This document shows, one piece after another, positions 1 to 7,562 of a DNA stretch of 64,000 nt. Each line of letters starts with the position of its first letter. Within the stretch, counting starts at the first letter, position 1. The notes under the pieces are model-generated. The model was not told the origin of the DNA. It made no database searches and was given only the letters and a program-made list of their open reading frames with translations. The DNA is from Streptomyces sp. B1I3 (GTDB lineage: Bacteria; Actinomycetota; Actinomycetes; Streptomycetales; Streptomycetaceae): positions 5,974,501-6,038,500 of the forward strand of contig NZ_JAUSYD010000001.1 in the NCBI RefSeq assembly GCF_030816615.1. Direction: 5' to 3'. The position numbers and the translations under genes are program-made.

Positions 1-57
1 CAGCGTGGCGAGGTCCAGCACCCGCAGGCCGGACAGAGGAGCTGTCGTCGTGCTCAT
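1..57 (-). CDS. Family III CoA-transferase (CaiB/BaiF-like), N-terminus only
   Basis: Only the first 19 codons lie in the window; they read MSTTTAPLSGLRVLDLATL and then run off the left edge. The 'PLxGLRVLDL' pattern is the usual N-terminus of family III CoA-transferases, which move CoA between organic acids in the cytoplasm. The ATG at 57 overlaps the TGA of the ribokinase gene (ATGA at 57-54), so it is the next gene of the same operon. The assignment rests on a short stretch: another protein with a similar start cannot be excluded. Confidence 0.5.
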   Translation of the reverse strand, partial: MSTTTAPLSGLRVLDLATL

Positions 58-938
58 GCGGCATCGATCTCGCTTCGGTACGGCATCGACGTCGACGCGC
101 CCGGCTTCTGCACGCAGAGGGCGGCGGCCGACGACGCCCAGGCGAGTGCCTCGGGTACGGAGCGGCCCTCGCCGAGGGCCACGGCCAGCGTGCCGACGAA
201 GGTGTCCCCGGCCCCGGTCGTGTCGACGGCCGTGACCTCGGGGGCGGGGAACAGGACCGGCTCACCACCCCTGGCCGCGTACAGGCAGCCCTTCCGGCCG
301 AGTGTGATCACTACCTGCGGGACCTGGAGGAGAAGCGTTCTTGCCGCCGCGTACGGGTCCTCGCACCCGGTGAGCGCGGCGGCCTCGTGCTCGTTCGGGA
401 CCAGCAGGTCGACGCAGTCCAGGAGTCCGGACGGCAAGGGCTGTACGGGGGAAGGGGTGAGGATCGTCCGCACCCCCCGGGCCCGGGCGCTCCGGGCCGC
501 TTCGGTGACGGCGGAGAGCGGCAGCTCCAGCTGGAGCAGAAGCAGGTCCGCCGCGGCGACGGCCGCGTTCTCGCCCGGGCCGAGCCCGGTCACGGTGCCG
601 TTGGCGCCCGGGATCACCACGATCGCGTTGGTGCCCTCGTCGTCGACGACGATGTGAGCGGTGCCACTGGGACCGGCGGCGGTGTGCAGCAGGTCCGTGT
701 CCACGCCCGCGTGCTCCAGATTCGCCCGGAGCCGCGAACCGTACTCGTCCGTCCCGACGGCGCCGATCATCACCACGTCACCGCCCGCGCGCGCCGCGGC
801 GACGGCCTGGTTGGCGCCCTTGCCACCGGGGACGGTCCGGAACTCCCGCCCGGTGACGGTCTCCCCGCGCCCGGGTGCCCTGGGGACGTAGGCGACGAGG
901 TCCATGTTGGTGCTGCCGAGCACCGCGATCGCAGTCAT
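54..938 (-). CDS. rbsK: Ribokinase (PfkB family)
   Basis: A 294-residue cytoplasmic sugar kinase, expected to phosphorylate ribose to ribose 5-phosphate with ATP. Visible family signatures are the N-terminal GGKGANQ substrate-binding motif at residues 38-44 and the C-terminal TTGAGDTF motif at 240-247, whose Asp245 is the catalytic base. Length is normal for RbsK. Its ATG overlaps the stop of the upstream ARH gene (ATGA, 938-935) and its own stop overlaps the next start, so it is translationally coupled in the ARH operon. No rbsABC transporter or LacI regulator is adjacent, so the ribose may be produced inside the cell by the neighbouring hydrolases (inference). Another PfkB-type nucleoside or sugar specificity is possible. 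Confidence 0.85.
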   Translation of the reverse strand: MTAIAVLGSTNMDLVAYVPRAPGRGETVTGREFRTVPGGKGANQAVAAARAGGDVVMIGAVGTDEYGSRLRANLEHAGVDTDLLHTAAGPSGTAHIVVDDEGTNAIVVIPGANGTVTGLGPGENAAVAAADLLLLQLELPLSAVTEAARSARARGVRTILTPSPVQPLPSGLLDCVDLLVPNEHEAAALTGCEDPYAAARTLLLQVPQVVITLGRKGCLYAARGGEPVLFPAPEVTAVDTTGAGDTFVGTLAVALGEGRSVPEALAWASSAAALCVQKPGASTSMPYRSEIDAA

Positions 939-2302
939 GGGCGGCGTACCTCCTGGTAGGTCAGTTCGGCGAGGGTGTCGAAGCCGATGGCGTCGAAGCC
1001 GGGAACGGATGTGGAGAGGCGGTTCTTGAGGGGCGCGGTCCAGTGGTCGGGCAGCGCGGAGGGCCGTCCGGCCAGCAGGCCCGCGAGCGATCCCGCCGTG
1101 GCACCGTTGGAATCGGTGTCCCAGCCGCCGGACACCGCGCAGCGGATGGAGCGGCCGAAGTCACCGTCCGCGTGGGTGAGGGCGGCGGCCAGCAGCGCCG
1201 CGTTGGGCAGGACGTGCACCCAGTGGTGGGTGGACGCGTAGGCGGCGTGGAGCCGGTCCACGACCACGTCGAAGTCCGGTTCACCGCGCGCCGTCCCGAT
1301 GCCGAGGCGCACCGCGCGCGCGTACCGGGAGCGCGGCGGCACCACGCGCAGCCCGGCCGCCAGGCAGCCGTGGACGTCCGTCTCGCCCCCGGCCGCCTCG
1401 GCGAGTGCGGCGGCCGTGAACATCGCCCCGTACACCCCGTTGGCCGTGTGGGTGAGCACCGCGTCCCGGTGGGCCTGCGCGGCGGCGGCGGCCGGGTCCG
1501 CGGGATGCGTCCAGCCGTGCACGTCGGCCCTGATCTGGGCGCCGATCCACTCGCGGAACGGGTTGCGGTGGCGGGCGCTGTCCGGCGGTTCGATGCCGTC
1601 GAGGAGATTGCGGTACGCGATGCGCTCGGCGGTGAAGACACGGCCCGCCGGGAGTTCGTCGAGCCAGAGCCGGGCGAGATCGGCCGTGCTGAACCCGTGC
1701 CCGTACCGCTGGAGCAACCGCAAGGTCAGCAGCGGGTAGTTGAGGTCGTCGTCCTCGGGCATGCCGTCGATGTTCTCGGCGAGTGAGGTGGGCGCCGAGC
1801 GGCGGTTCCACGGGTACGCGGCGGCAAGTCCGGCGGGCAGCCCCCGTGCGGTGAACCAGGTGGTGAGCGGCCAGTTGCCGGTGGCACGGGCCAGGGCGCG
1901 GATGCCGGCGAGCGGCAGCTTCTCGACGGGTTTGCCGAGCAGACAGCCGGCGGCCCGGCCGAGCCAGGCGGCGTGCAGACGCTCGGGCCCGAGGGACACG
2001 GCCCGGGTGCGGGGCGCCGGCCAGCGTGGGCAGGCGGCCCGGATCGCGGACAGGGCGGTCGGCTCGTCGCCCGCCAACGGGCTCTCCCGTCCGCCCAGTT
2101 CGTCGAGCAACTGCCCGGCGAGCACGCGCAGCCCGCGCGGCGCGGGAGGCCGGGAAGCGCCCGCGCGCTCCGGGGCGGGGGCGCCGCCGGCCGCGTACCA
2201 GCGCCGCTCGATGTCCCCGGCGTCCCGGCCGTCCTGCGCCGCCTGCCGCAGTTCGTGCCCCACCAGGTCCTCGGGCTGGACCCATGTCAGCCGTACGGTC
2301 AC
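935..2302 (-). CDS. ADP-ribosylglycohydrolase family protein (ARH-d, DDDLNY type)
   Basis: 455 residues, last of four tandem ARH paralogues. The family binds two Mg2+ ions and cleaves glycosidic bonds to ADP-ribose. Here the N-terminal metal motif is EDDDLNY (residues 183-189) rather than the usual TDDT, and the C-terminal motif GGWDTDSNG (392-400) keeps both metal Asp residues, so it is probably active but of a different subclass. About 105 residues precede the hydrolase domain and match nothing I recognise. I chose the GTG at 2302 because it overlaps the TGA of the upstream gene (GTGA); longer readings run into that gene. The stop overlaps the ribokinase start. Substrate unknown. Confidence 0.8.
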   Translation of the reverse strand: MTVRLTWVQPEDLVGHELRQAAQDGRDAGDIERRWYAAGGAPAPERAGASRPPAPRGLRVLAGQLLDELGGRESPLAGDEPTALSAIRAACPRWPAPRTRAVSLGPERLHAAWLGRAAGCLLGKPVEKLPLAGIRALARATGNWPLTTWFTARGLPAGLAAAYPWNRRSAPTSLAENIDGMPEDDDLNYPLLTLRLLQRYGHGFSTADLARLWLDELPAGRVFTAERIAYRNLLDGIEPPDSARHRNPFREWIGAQIRADVHGWTHPADPAAAAAQAHRDAVLTHTANGVYGAMFTAAALAEAAGGETDVHGCLAAGLRVVPPRSRYARAVRLGIGTARGEPDFDVVVDRLHAAYASTHHWVHVLPNAALLAAALTHADGDFGRSIRCAVSGGWDTDSNGATAGSLAGLLAGRPSALPDHWTAPLKNRLSTSVPGFDAIGFDTLAELTYQEVRRP

Positions 2303-3492
2303 CGCTCGCCCGCCAGCGAGGCGAACGCCGCTTCGTGCGAGCGGCGCCGGGCCGTGTCCCGTGCGAAGATCTCGCGGGCGACCTCCGTCAGCGTCCGCGC
2401 CGGGGCGTGCAGGTCGAGCCGGCTGGCCTCGGCCACCGTCTTCGCCCAGGCCTCGGGGATCGCCTGCTCCCCGTGGAGGGCGCCCGCGAGGGCGCCGCTC
2501 ATCGTGGCGATCGAGTCGCAGTCGCGCCCGTAGTTGACCGAACCGAGCACCGAGAGCCGGTAGTCGCCCCCGCCGACGAGCAGCATGCCGAGCGCGATCG
2601 GCAGCTCCTCGACGGAGTGCAGCCGGGACGGGCGGCGGGCGCCGAGCGAGGGGTCGCGGTAGTGCGGGCCGACGGTGTCGAACGGGGCCACGGCGGCGCG
2701 CAGCGGGGCCAGCGCCGACTCGAAGTCCGAGTAGCGCCCCGCCGTCTCGCACACCGCCTCGATCGCCGAGCGGGTGCCGTCCTTGGCGAGCGCCAGGCAG
2801 GTCCCGACGACGGAGGCGGGTGTGGCACCCGGGGCGCAGGCGGCGGCGACGCCCGCGGCGAGCACCCCGGCCGCCTCCCGTCCGTACGAGGACTGATGGG
2901 CCCCCGCCACGTCCAGTGCCTCCGCGTACGCGGCCTCGGGGTGGGCGGCGTTCACCAGGCCCACCGGGGCCATGTACATCGCCGCCCCGCAGTTGACGAT
3001 GTTCCCGGACCCCGCCTCACGGGGATCGGCGTGCCCGTAGTGCAGGCGCGTGACGATCCACTTCTCGGCGAGGAAGATCCGCTGCAGGGGGAGCGCCTCC
3101 GCCTCCAGCTCGGGGATCCAGCGGGGACGGGACATCAGGTCCGGTACGAGGTGGTCCGCCACGGAGTACGCGTCGAGGTGGTCGCGGACCGCGCCGTAGA
3201 CCCGGACCAGCGCGTGCGTCATGAGGGTGTCGTCGGTGACGTGCCCGTCGCCCTTGTGGTACGGGGCGATGGGGCGCGCGGTCCGCCAGTCGTCCCCGTG
3301 CCAGGGGCCGACGACGCCGGTCACCCGGCCGCCGTGGCGCTCGGCGATCTGCTCCGGGGTCCAGCCTTCGACGGGTCCGCCGAGCGCGTCACCGACGGCC
3401 GCGCCGACGAGCGCGCCGGTGATGCGGTCATCGAGAGTGAGTGCCGTGGTGGTCGTGCCTGCCGTGGACGATGCGGGCGGTTTGGGTGTCAT
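2299..3492 (-). CDS. ADP-ribosylglycohydrolase family protein (ARH-c)
   Basis: 397 residues. The core starts at about residue 21 with the typical GALVGAAVGDALGGP block. Metal-binding motifs are TDDT at residues 86-89 and GRDCDS at 322-327, followed by the helix-rich SGALAGALHG segment, so the two-metal site looks complete. The ATG at 3492 gives a 65-base overlap with the end of ARH-b; no closer in-frame start leaves the domain intact. Its stop overlaps the ARH-d GTG. The long insert between the GDALG block and TDDT (about residues 45-85) differs from ARH-a and suggests a different substrate pocket. Cytoplasmic; substrate unknown. Confidence 0.82.
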   Translation of the reverse strand: MTPKPPASSTAGTTTTALTLDDRITGALVGAAVGDALGGPVEGWTPEQIAERHGGRVTGVVGPWHGDDWRTARPIAPYHKGDGHVTDDTLMTHALVRVYGAVRDHLDAYSVADHLVPDLMSRPRWIPELEAEALPLQRIFLAEKWIVTRLHYGHADPREAGSGNIVNCGAAMYMAPVGLVNAAHPEAAYAEALDVAGAHQSSYGREAAGVLAAGVAAACAPGATPASVVGTCLALAKDGTRSAIEAVCETAGRYSDFESALAPLRAAVAPFDTVGPHYRDPSLGARRPSRLHSVEELPIALGMLLVGGGDYRLSVLGSVNYGRDCDSIATMSGALAGALHGEQAIPEAWAKTVAEASRLDLHAPARTLTEVAREIFARDTARRRSHEAAFASLAGER

Positions 3493-4834
3493 GACGGAAT
3501 TGTCCACCCGGAGTGGCCGGTTCCGTGGCTGCCAGAAGCCCGGCGAGTTCCATGAGATCGGTGCCGGCGAACCGGGGCAGCGCGCATCCCGCCAACGTGC
3601 GGCAGGCCTCCCGCCAGCCCGCGGGGACGGTGTCGATCCCACCCAGCGCGCCGGTCAGCGCCCCGGCGAGTGCGGGTGCGGAGTCGGCGACCCGGGACAG
3701 GCAGGCCGCCGCGGGGACGGCCTGGGCGATGTCGCCCCGCGCGGCGGTGGCCAGCGCGAGGGCGACCGGCACGGTCTCCGCGGCGGCGATGCCGTAGCTG
3801 TAGACGTGGTCGACGATCTGGTGCTCCAGCACGGGGACGAGGGCGAACGCGCCCGCCGCCTCGTCCCCGAACTCCCGTGCCAGACGCACCGCGTGCACGG
3901 CGTTGCGGGCGATCTCGGTGCCGTCGGGGAGCCGGTCGAGCGCCGCGTTCACCATGGTGTCGATGTCCGCCCCGGCCAGGGCCACGGCGATCGCGGCGGC
4001 GACGGCGCGGGCGCCGTGCACGCCGTCGCCGTCCTGGGTGTACCGGGCGTCGAACTCGGCGAGCCCGGCGGCGGCCGTGGGATCACCGGGGTGCGTGACC
4101 GCGAGGACGGCTGCCCTGACGCAGGCCGCGTCGTCGAAGTAGTGCGGATTGTCGTGCCCGGTGGCCGGAGGACGCAGCCCGGCCGCCAGATTTCCGAGCC
4201 CGGCCCGCACGGAGATCCGGGCCCGGAGCGGCAGGACGGCGGACTCCACCTCGGGAGCCCGGGCGCTGGCGGCGGCGACCTCGGCGGCCAGGGCGTTCCA
4301 CGAACGGTCGATCGCGTCCCGCATCCGGTGGCCTGGGGAGAGCCCGGGCGCGTGGTCGGCGGCGGCGGCCAGCACGGTCCGGGCGGCGAACGCGGCCCAC
4401 TCGGCGTCGTCGGACGGGCCGAGCCGCAGCGGCTCGGGCGGCTGGTTGAGGGCGATGGGCACGGGGAGCGTGGTCGTCGCGTTCTGCTCCGCGAAGGTGT
4501 CCAGTTCCCGGGTCAGCCGCCGGGTCCACTCGGGCATCCGCGCCGCCCGGTGCCGGGCGGCGGGCCAGCCGGCGGCGTCCCCGGCCGCCAGCCCGAGCAG
4601 CAACCCCTCGATCCGCGCCTGCCGGCCGGGGGAGGGGCGCCGCCGTCCACCGGGTGCGGCCTCCGTCCCGCGCTCCGTCCCGGCCGTGCGGCCGGGCGGG
4701 GGGCGGTCGGCCGGTTCGGCGGTGATGCGGAGACCGAGGGGGGTGGGAGCGGCGCCCGGTGAGCCGGTGGAGCGGGTGAGGGGGGCCTCCGGGGCGGGAG
4801 ACGGGCGGCCGGCGGGCCGGGGGGCCGCGGTCAT
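3428..4834 (-). CDS. Degenerate ADP-ribosylglycohydrolase paralogue (ARH-b)
   Basis: 468 residues in the ARH fold, with a proline-rich, probably disordered N-terminus of about 70 residues. The first metal motif is SDDAEW (141-146), losing the usual Thr. The second, normally G-x-D-x-D-T/S, reads SRVADSA (380-386): the first Asp is Val and only one Asp remains. The fold markers survive (GLLLGLAAGDAAGW; GALTGALGG). A two-metal hydrolase is therefore unlikely, and a pseudo-enzyme or subunit role is plausible (inference). The ATG at 4834 overlaps the ARH-a TGA (ATGA). Keeping a full-length frame argues against simple decay. Confidence 0.75.
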   Translation of the reverse strand: MTAAPRPAGRPSPAPEAPLTRSTGSPGAAPTPLGLRITAEPADRPPPGRTAGTERGTEAAPGGRRRPSPGRQARIEGLLLGLAAGDAAGWPAARHRAARMPEWTRRLTRELDTFAEQNATTTLPVPIALNQPPEPLRLGPSDDAEWAAFAARTVLAAAADHAPGLSPGHRMRDAIDRSWNALAAEVAAASARAPEVESAVLPLRARISVRAGLGNLAAGLRPPATGHDNPHYFDDAACVRAAVLAVTHPGDPTAAAGLAEFDARYTQDGDGVHGARAVAAAIAVALAGADIDTMVNAALDRLPDGTEIARNAVHAVRLAREFGDEAAGAFALVPVLEHQIVDHVYSYGIAAAETVPVALALATAARGDIAQAVPAAACLSRVADSAPALAGALTGALGGIDTVPAGWREACRTLAGCALPRFAGTDLMELAGLLAATEPATPGGQFRHDTQTARIVHGRHDHHGTHSR

Positions 4835-6174
4835 CGTGCGGTCTCCCGGTCGCCGGCGGCCGGCCCGCCGGCTGGCATGGCGGACGGCGGGACCCCGGGC
4901 CTCCGCCGGGGCGGGCCGCCCTCGCCGCCCGGCGGCTCGTACCGGACGAAGGAGAGAGCCGGCCGCCCTTCCGGCATGCCGGCCGGTGAGGGCGGCCTCC
5001 GCGACGGTTCCTCCCCGGCGGACTCCCGTGCGCCGGCTTCCCCCGGACCGGGCCCTGCCGTGCCGGACTCCCCGGTGCCGGGCCTCTCCCCGTCCTGGGA
5101 CGTGACGGCGGAGGGGTCGCCGGACCGGGGCGGGGCCCCCGGTGGCGGCTCGGTGTCGTCCGGAGTCAGCAGTTCCGCGATGTCCAGCACGTGGTGGCCC
5201 CGCATGGACGGCAGACAGCTGCCCCGGACCGGGCCGATCGCCGACGCCCATGCGCGCGGGATGGCCGACGCCCCGTGCAGGGCGCCGGCCAGCGCGCCGG
5301 CCACCGCGGCCGTGGTGTCGGCGTCCCGCCCCATGTTCACGGCCGTCAGCACCGCCGCGCGGAAGTCGCCGCGCGCCGCCGTGAAGGCCCCGAAGGCCAG
5401 GCCCACCGCCTCCGGGGCCAGGTCCGTCCACGGATAGCCGCCGATCACCACCGCGGAGCGCACCGCCCGCTCCGCCGTCAGCCGGTCCGGGTACGAGCGC
5501 TGCGCGGCCGTCACCGCCCGCCGCAGCGAGCGGGCCGTCCACGAGTCCATCGGTACGACCGAGAGCGCGGCGGCGATCACCGACGCCGGCCCGGCCCCCA
5601 CCATCGCGGCGGCCACCCCCGCCGCGACCGCCTGACCTCCGTAGATGCCCTCGCCCTCATGGCTGACCCGCCCGTCGACGGCCACCAGCCGGGCCGCCTC
5701 CGCGGGCCGGCCCGCAGCGAAGACGCCGAACGGTGCGGCCCGCATCGCGAGCCCGTCGCTCCACGCGTGCCGGTGCTGCGCCGAGATCGGTGCGGCCAGG
5801 CCCCTGCGCAGGTTCTCCAGCGTGCCGCGCTCGCTGAAACCCGCCCCCCGGAACGGGCCCTCGTCCAGGTCGGCGATCCAGTGGTGCCAGGCCCGCTCCA
5901 CGTGGGAGACCGTCAGAGCCGAACCGTGCCGCGCCAGCAGCAGCCCCGAGAAGATCGCGTACTCGGTGTCGTCCGTCCCCGCCGGGTCGTCGCTGACGAA
6001 GCCCTCGATCCGGCCCCACCGGCGGCGGATCTCGGACGGGCGCAGGTTCTCCGCCGGGGCGCCGAGCGCGTCCCCCACCGCGAGCCCCAGCAGAGCGCCC
6101 CGCGCCCGGTCGGCCCTGCCACCCGGCCCGCTGCCCGTCGGTGGCTCCACCGGACTGCCCGCCCTCAGCTCCAT
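4831..6174 (-). CDS. ADP-ribosylglycohydrolase family protein (ARH-a), first gene of the operon
   Basis: 447 residues. The catalytic domain covers about residues 22-335: GALLGLAVGDALGAP (26-40), TDDTE (67-71) and GRDADTTAA (282-290), all metal ligands present, so an active ARH/DraG-type hydrolase is expected. The last 110 residues are a Pro/Gly/Glu-rich tail with no recognisable domain, probably disordered. The ATG at 6174 has a modest upstream GAAGGG. This is the promoter-proximal gene of the leftward operon; the gap to the divergent VIT1-type gene (6175-6412) must carry the promoters. Substrate not known; protein-linked ADP-ribose, ADP-ribosylated small molecules or modified nucleosides are all possible. 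Confidence 0.82.
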   Translation of the reverse strand: MELRAGSPVEPPTGSGPGGRADRARGALLGLAVGDALGAPAENLRPSEIRRRWGRIEGFVSDDPAGTDDTEYAIFSGLLLARHGSALTVSHVERAWHHWIADLDEGPFRGAGFSERGTLENLRRGLAAPISAQHRHAWSDGLAMRAAPFGVFAAGRPAEAARLVAVDGRVSHEGEGIYGGQAVAAGVAAAMVGAGPASVIAAALSVVPMDSWTARSLRRAVTAAQRSYPDRLTAERAVRSAVVIGGYPWTDLAPEAVGLAFGAFTAARGDFRAAVLTAVNMGRDADTTAAVAGALAGALHGASAIPRAWASAIGPVRGSCLPSMRGHHVLDIAELLTPDDTEPPPGAPPRSGDPSAVTSQDGERPGTGESGTAGPGPGEAGARESAGEEPSRRPPSPAGMPEGRPALSFVRYEPPGGEGGPPRRRPGVPPSAMPAGGPAAGDRETAR

Positions 6175-6412
6175 CGCGTCGACCCTTCGCTCGCACCGGG
6201 CGGTTCACCGCCTGTGCGATCCGTTCCACGCGAGGCCCCGCGCGAGCCGGTTCCGGCGAGAAAGCGGCCACACGGCTGACGCGGCCCGGGCAGCTCCCGA
6301 GGCAGGTAAGTACGGCCTTCCTTGCTGGCGGGAGGCGTTTTTCGTGCGTACTTTCGAGGGTGTTGAACGGGGGCGGAACGTCGAAAGCCCGTTCCGGAGA
6401 ATGGGGAGAGCT
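6175..6412. promoter_or_regulatory. Divergent intergenic region, ARH operon / VIT1 transporter
   Basis: 238 bases between the two divergent starts must hold both promoters. I see no convincing -35/-10 pair and no match to an IdeR/DmdR-type iron box. A small GGCGG-TTCA-CCGCC inverted repeat lies near 6200-6213. The transporter start is preceded by GGGGAG at 6403-6408. Confidence 0.4.
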
Positions 6413-7147
6413 GTGGCCATCATCGAGACCGACGCCGTACTGCACGAGGCGCACCGGGACAATCACACCCACCGTGACGTGAACGGCGGCTGGCTGCGGC
6501 CCGCGGTCTTCGGTGCCATGGACGGCCTGGTCTCCAACCTCGCCCTGATGACCGGCGTCGCCGGCGGAGCTGTCTCCCACCAGACCATCGTCATCACGGG
6601 CCTGGCGGGTCTGGCCGCGGGCGCGTTCTCCATGGCGGCGGGCGAGTACACCTCCGTCGCCTCGCAGCGCGAACTCGTCGAGGCCGAGCTCGACATCGAG
6701 CGGCGCGAGCTGCGCAAGCACCCCAAGGACGAGATGCGGGAGCTCGCCGCACTGTACGAGTCCCGCGGGGTCGAGCCCGCGCTCGCGCAGGAAGTCGCGC
6801 GGCAGCTGTCGAAGGATCCCGAGCAGGCGCTGGAGATCCACGCCCGCGAGGAACTCGGCATCGACCCCGGCGACCTGCCCTCCCCGCTCGTCGCCGCCGT
6901 GTCGTCCTTCGGCGCCTTCGCGCTGGGCGCCCTGCTGCCCGTACTGCCGTACCTGCTCGGGGCCACCGCACTGTGGCCCGCCGTGCTGCTCGCGCTGATC
7001 GGCCTGTTCGCCTGCGGTGCGGTGGTGTCCAGGGTGACGGCGCGCAGCTGGTGGTTCAGCGGACTGCGCCAGCTCGTGCTCGGCGGGGCTGCCGCGGCGC
7101 TCACCTACGGCCTGGGCACCCTCTTCGGTGTCGCGGTGGGAAGCTGA
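6413..7147 (+). CDS. VIT1/CCC1 family Fe2+/Mn2+ transporter
   Basis: 244-residue membrane protein of the VIT1/CCC1 family, which moves Fe2+ or Mn2+ across membranes. The first hydrophobic block contains FGAMDGLVSNLALMTGVAGG, followed by a second (TGLAGLAAGAFSMAAGEY), a long charged cytoplasmic segment of about 80 residues rich in Glu (the metal-binding domain of the family), and three C-terminal membrane helices. The GTG at 6413 is preferred because GGGGAG sits five bases upstream; an in-frame ATG at 6401 would add four residues but has its GGAGA too close. It is a single gene, divergent from the ARH operon and followed by the gltB leader. Confidence 0.85.
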   Translation: MAIIETDAVLHEAHRDNHTHRDVNGGWLRPAVFGAMDGLVSNLALMTGVAGGAVSHQTIVITGLAGLAAGAFSMAAGEYTSVASQRELVEAELDIERRELRKHPKDEMRELAALYESRGVEPALAQEVARQLSKDPEQALEIHAREELGIDPGDLPSPLVAAVSSFGAFALGALLPVLPYLLGATALWPAVLLALIGLFACGAVVSRVTARSWWFSGLRQLVLGGAAAALTYGLGTLFGVAVGS

Positions 7148-7283
7148 GGACGTTCCCGGTTGTTCAACCGCTTGTGGTGTCCGCCCGCCCGGGTCCTCAT
7201 CCGGGTGTGACGTACGTCTTGGCGCAGGTCCCTGGGCGGATCGGCCGCTGCGGCCGTAAAATGAGACACTATGCAGTGCTACA

Positions 7284-7321
7284 CATAAGTAGCCGTTACT
7301 CGGCGGTTTCAATTCCATGAC
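7284..7321 (-). promoter_or_regulatory. GlnR-like box upstream of gltB
   Basis: Read on the minus strand, pentamers spaced by exactly six bases are GTCAT (7321-7317), GAAAC (7310-7306), GTAAC (7299-7295) and a poor TTATG (7288-7284). The first three fit the GlnR pattern gTnAc-n6-GaAAc-n6-gTnAc. GlnR is the OmpR-type global nitrogen regulator of Streptomyces. The site is about 240 bases upstream of gltB. This is a visual match, without any scoring. Confidence 0.45.
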
Positions 7322-7445
7322 CGCGGGGCAATAGCCGTAGACCGCAGGCAACGACGCCTGCTCTCTGCGGTTTCTCCGGACTGTGATCCGTACGGGTCCT
7401 TCCGATCGCGACCACCGACGCCACGGCTCCGTGGTGTCCGCATGT

Positions 7446-7480
7446 TGGAACGACCTATCCGCTTTTTGAGAAGCGTTCCA
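7446..7480. promoter_or_regulatory. Inverted repeat TGGAACG-N21-CGTTCCA upstream of gltB
   Basis: Perfect 7-base arms (7446-7452 and 7474-7480) are separated by 21 bases, two helical turns, and lie just before the second GlnR-like pair. They could be a dimer operator or the base of an RNA hairpin. No known regulator is assigned. Confidence 0.35.
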
Positions 7481-7484
7481 TCAT

Positions 7485-7500
7485 GTAACCTGCACGAAAT
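7485..7500 (+). promoter_or_regulatory. Second GlnR-like half-site pair, gltB leader
   Basis: GTAAC (7485-7489), six bases, GAAAT (7496-7500) matches gTnAc-n6-GaAAc at all but the last position. The flanking positions 11 bases on either side do not continue the pattern, so it is a two-element site at best. Confidence 0.3.
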
Positions 7501-7562
7501 TTCGCAGAGGGCCAACGTCGTCCCTCGGCACAGCACATGCCACGACGACGACGGGAGAGCCG

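Larger units (their letters stand above)
7148..7562 (+). other. 415-base leader region of gltB
   Basis: No gene is visible. The stretch holds a TAAAAT hexamer (7257-7262) that could be a -10 element, a GlnR-like array (7284-7321), a hairpin (ACCGCAG 7341-7347 with CTGCGGT 7365-7371, or alternatively GCAGGC 7344-7349 with GCCTGC 7356-7361), a 7-base inverted repeat (7446-7480) and a second GlnR-like pair (7485-7500). The GGGAGA before the ATG at 7563 is the ribosome-binding site. Confidence 0.6.

Noticed and set aside
1973..3555. Long open frames on the plus strand opposite the ARH operon, and similar long frames opposite gltB, pepN and polA
   Set aside because: They are Arg/Pro/Gly-rich or Val/Glu/Gly-rich shadows caused by high GC at codon third positions, with no family motifs or ribosome-binding sites.
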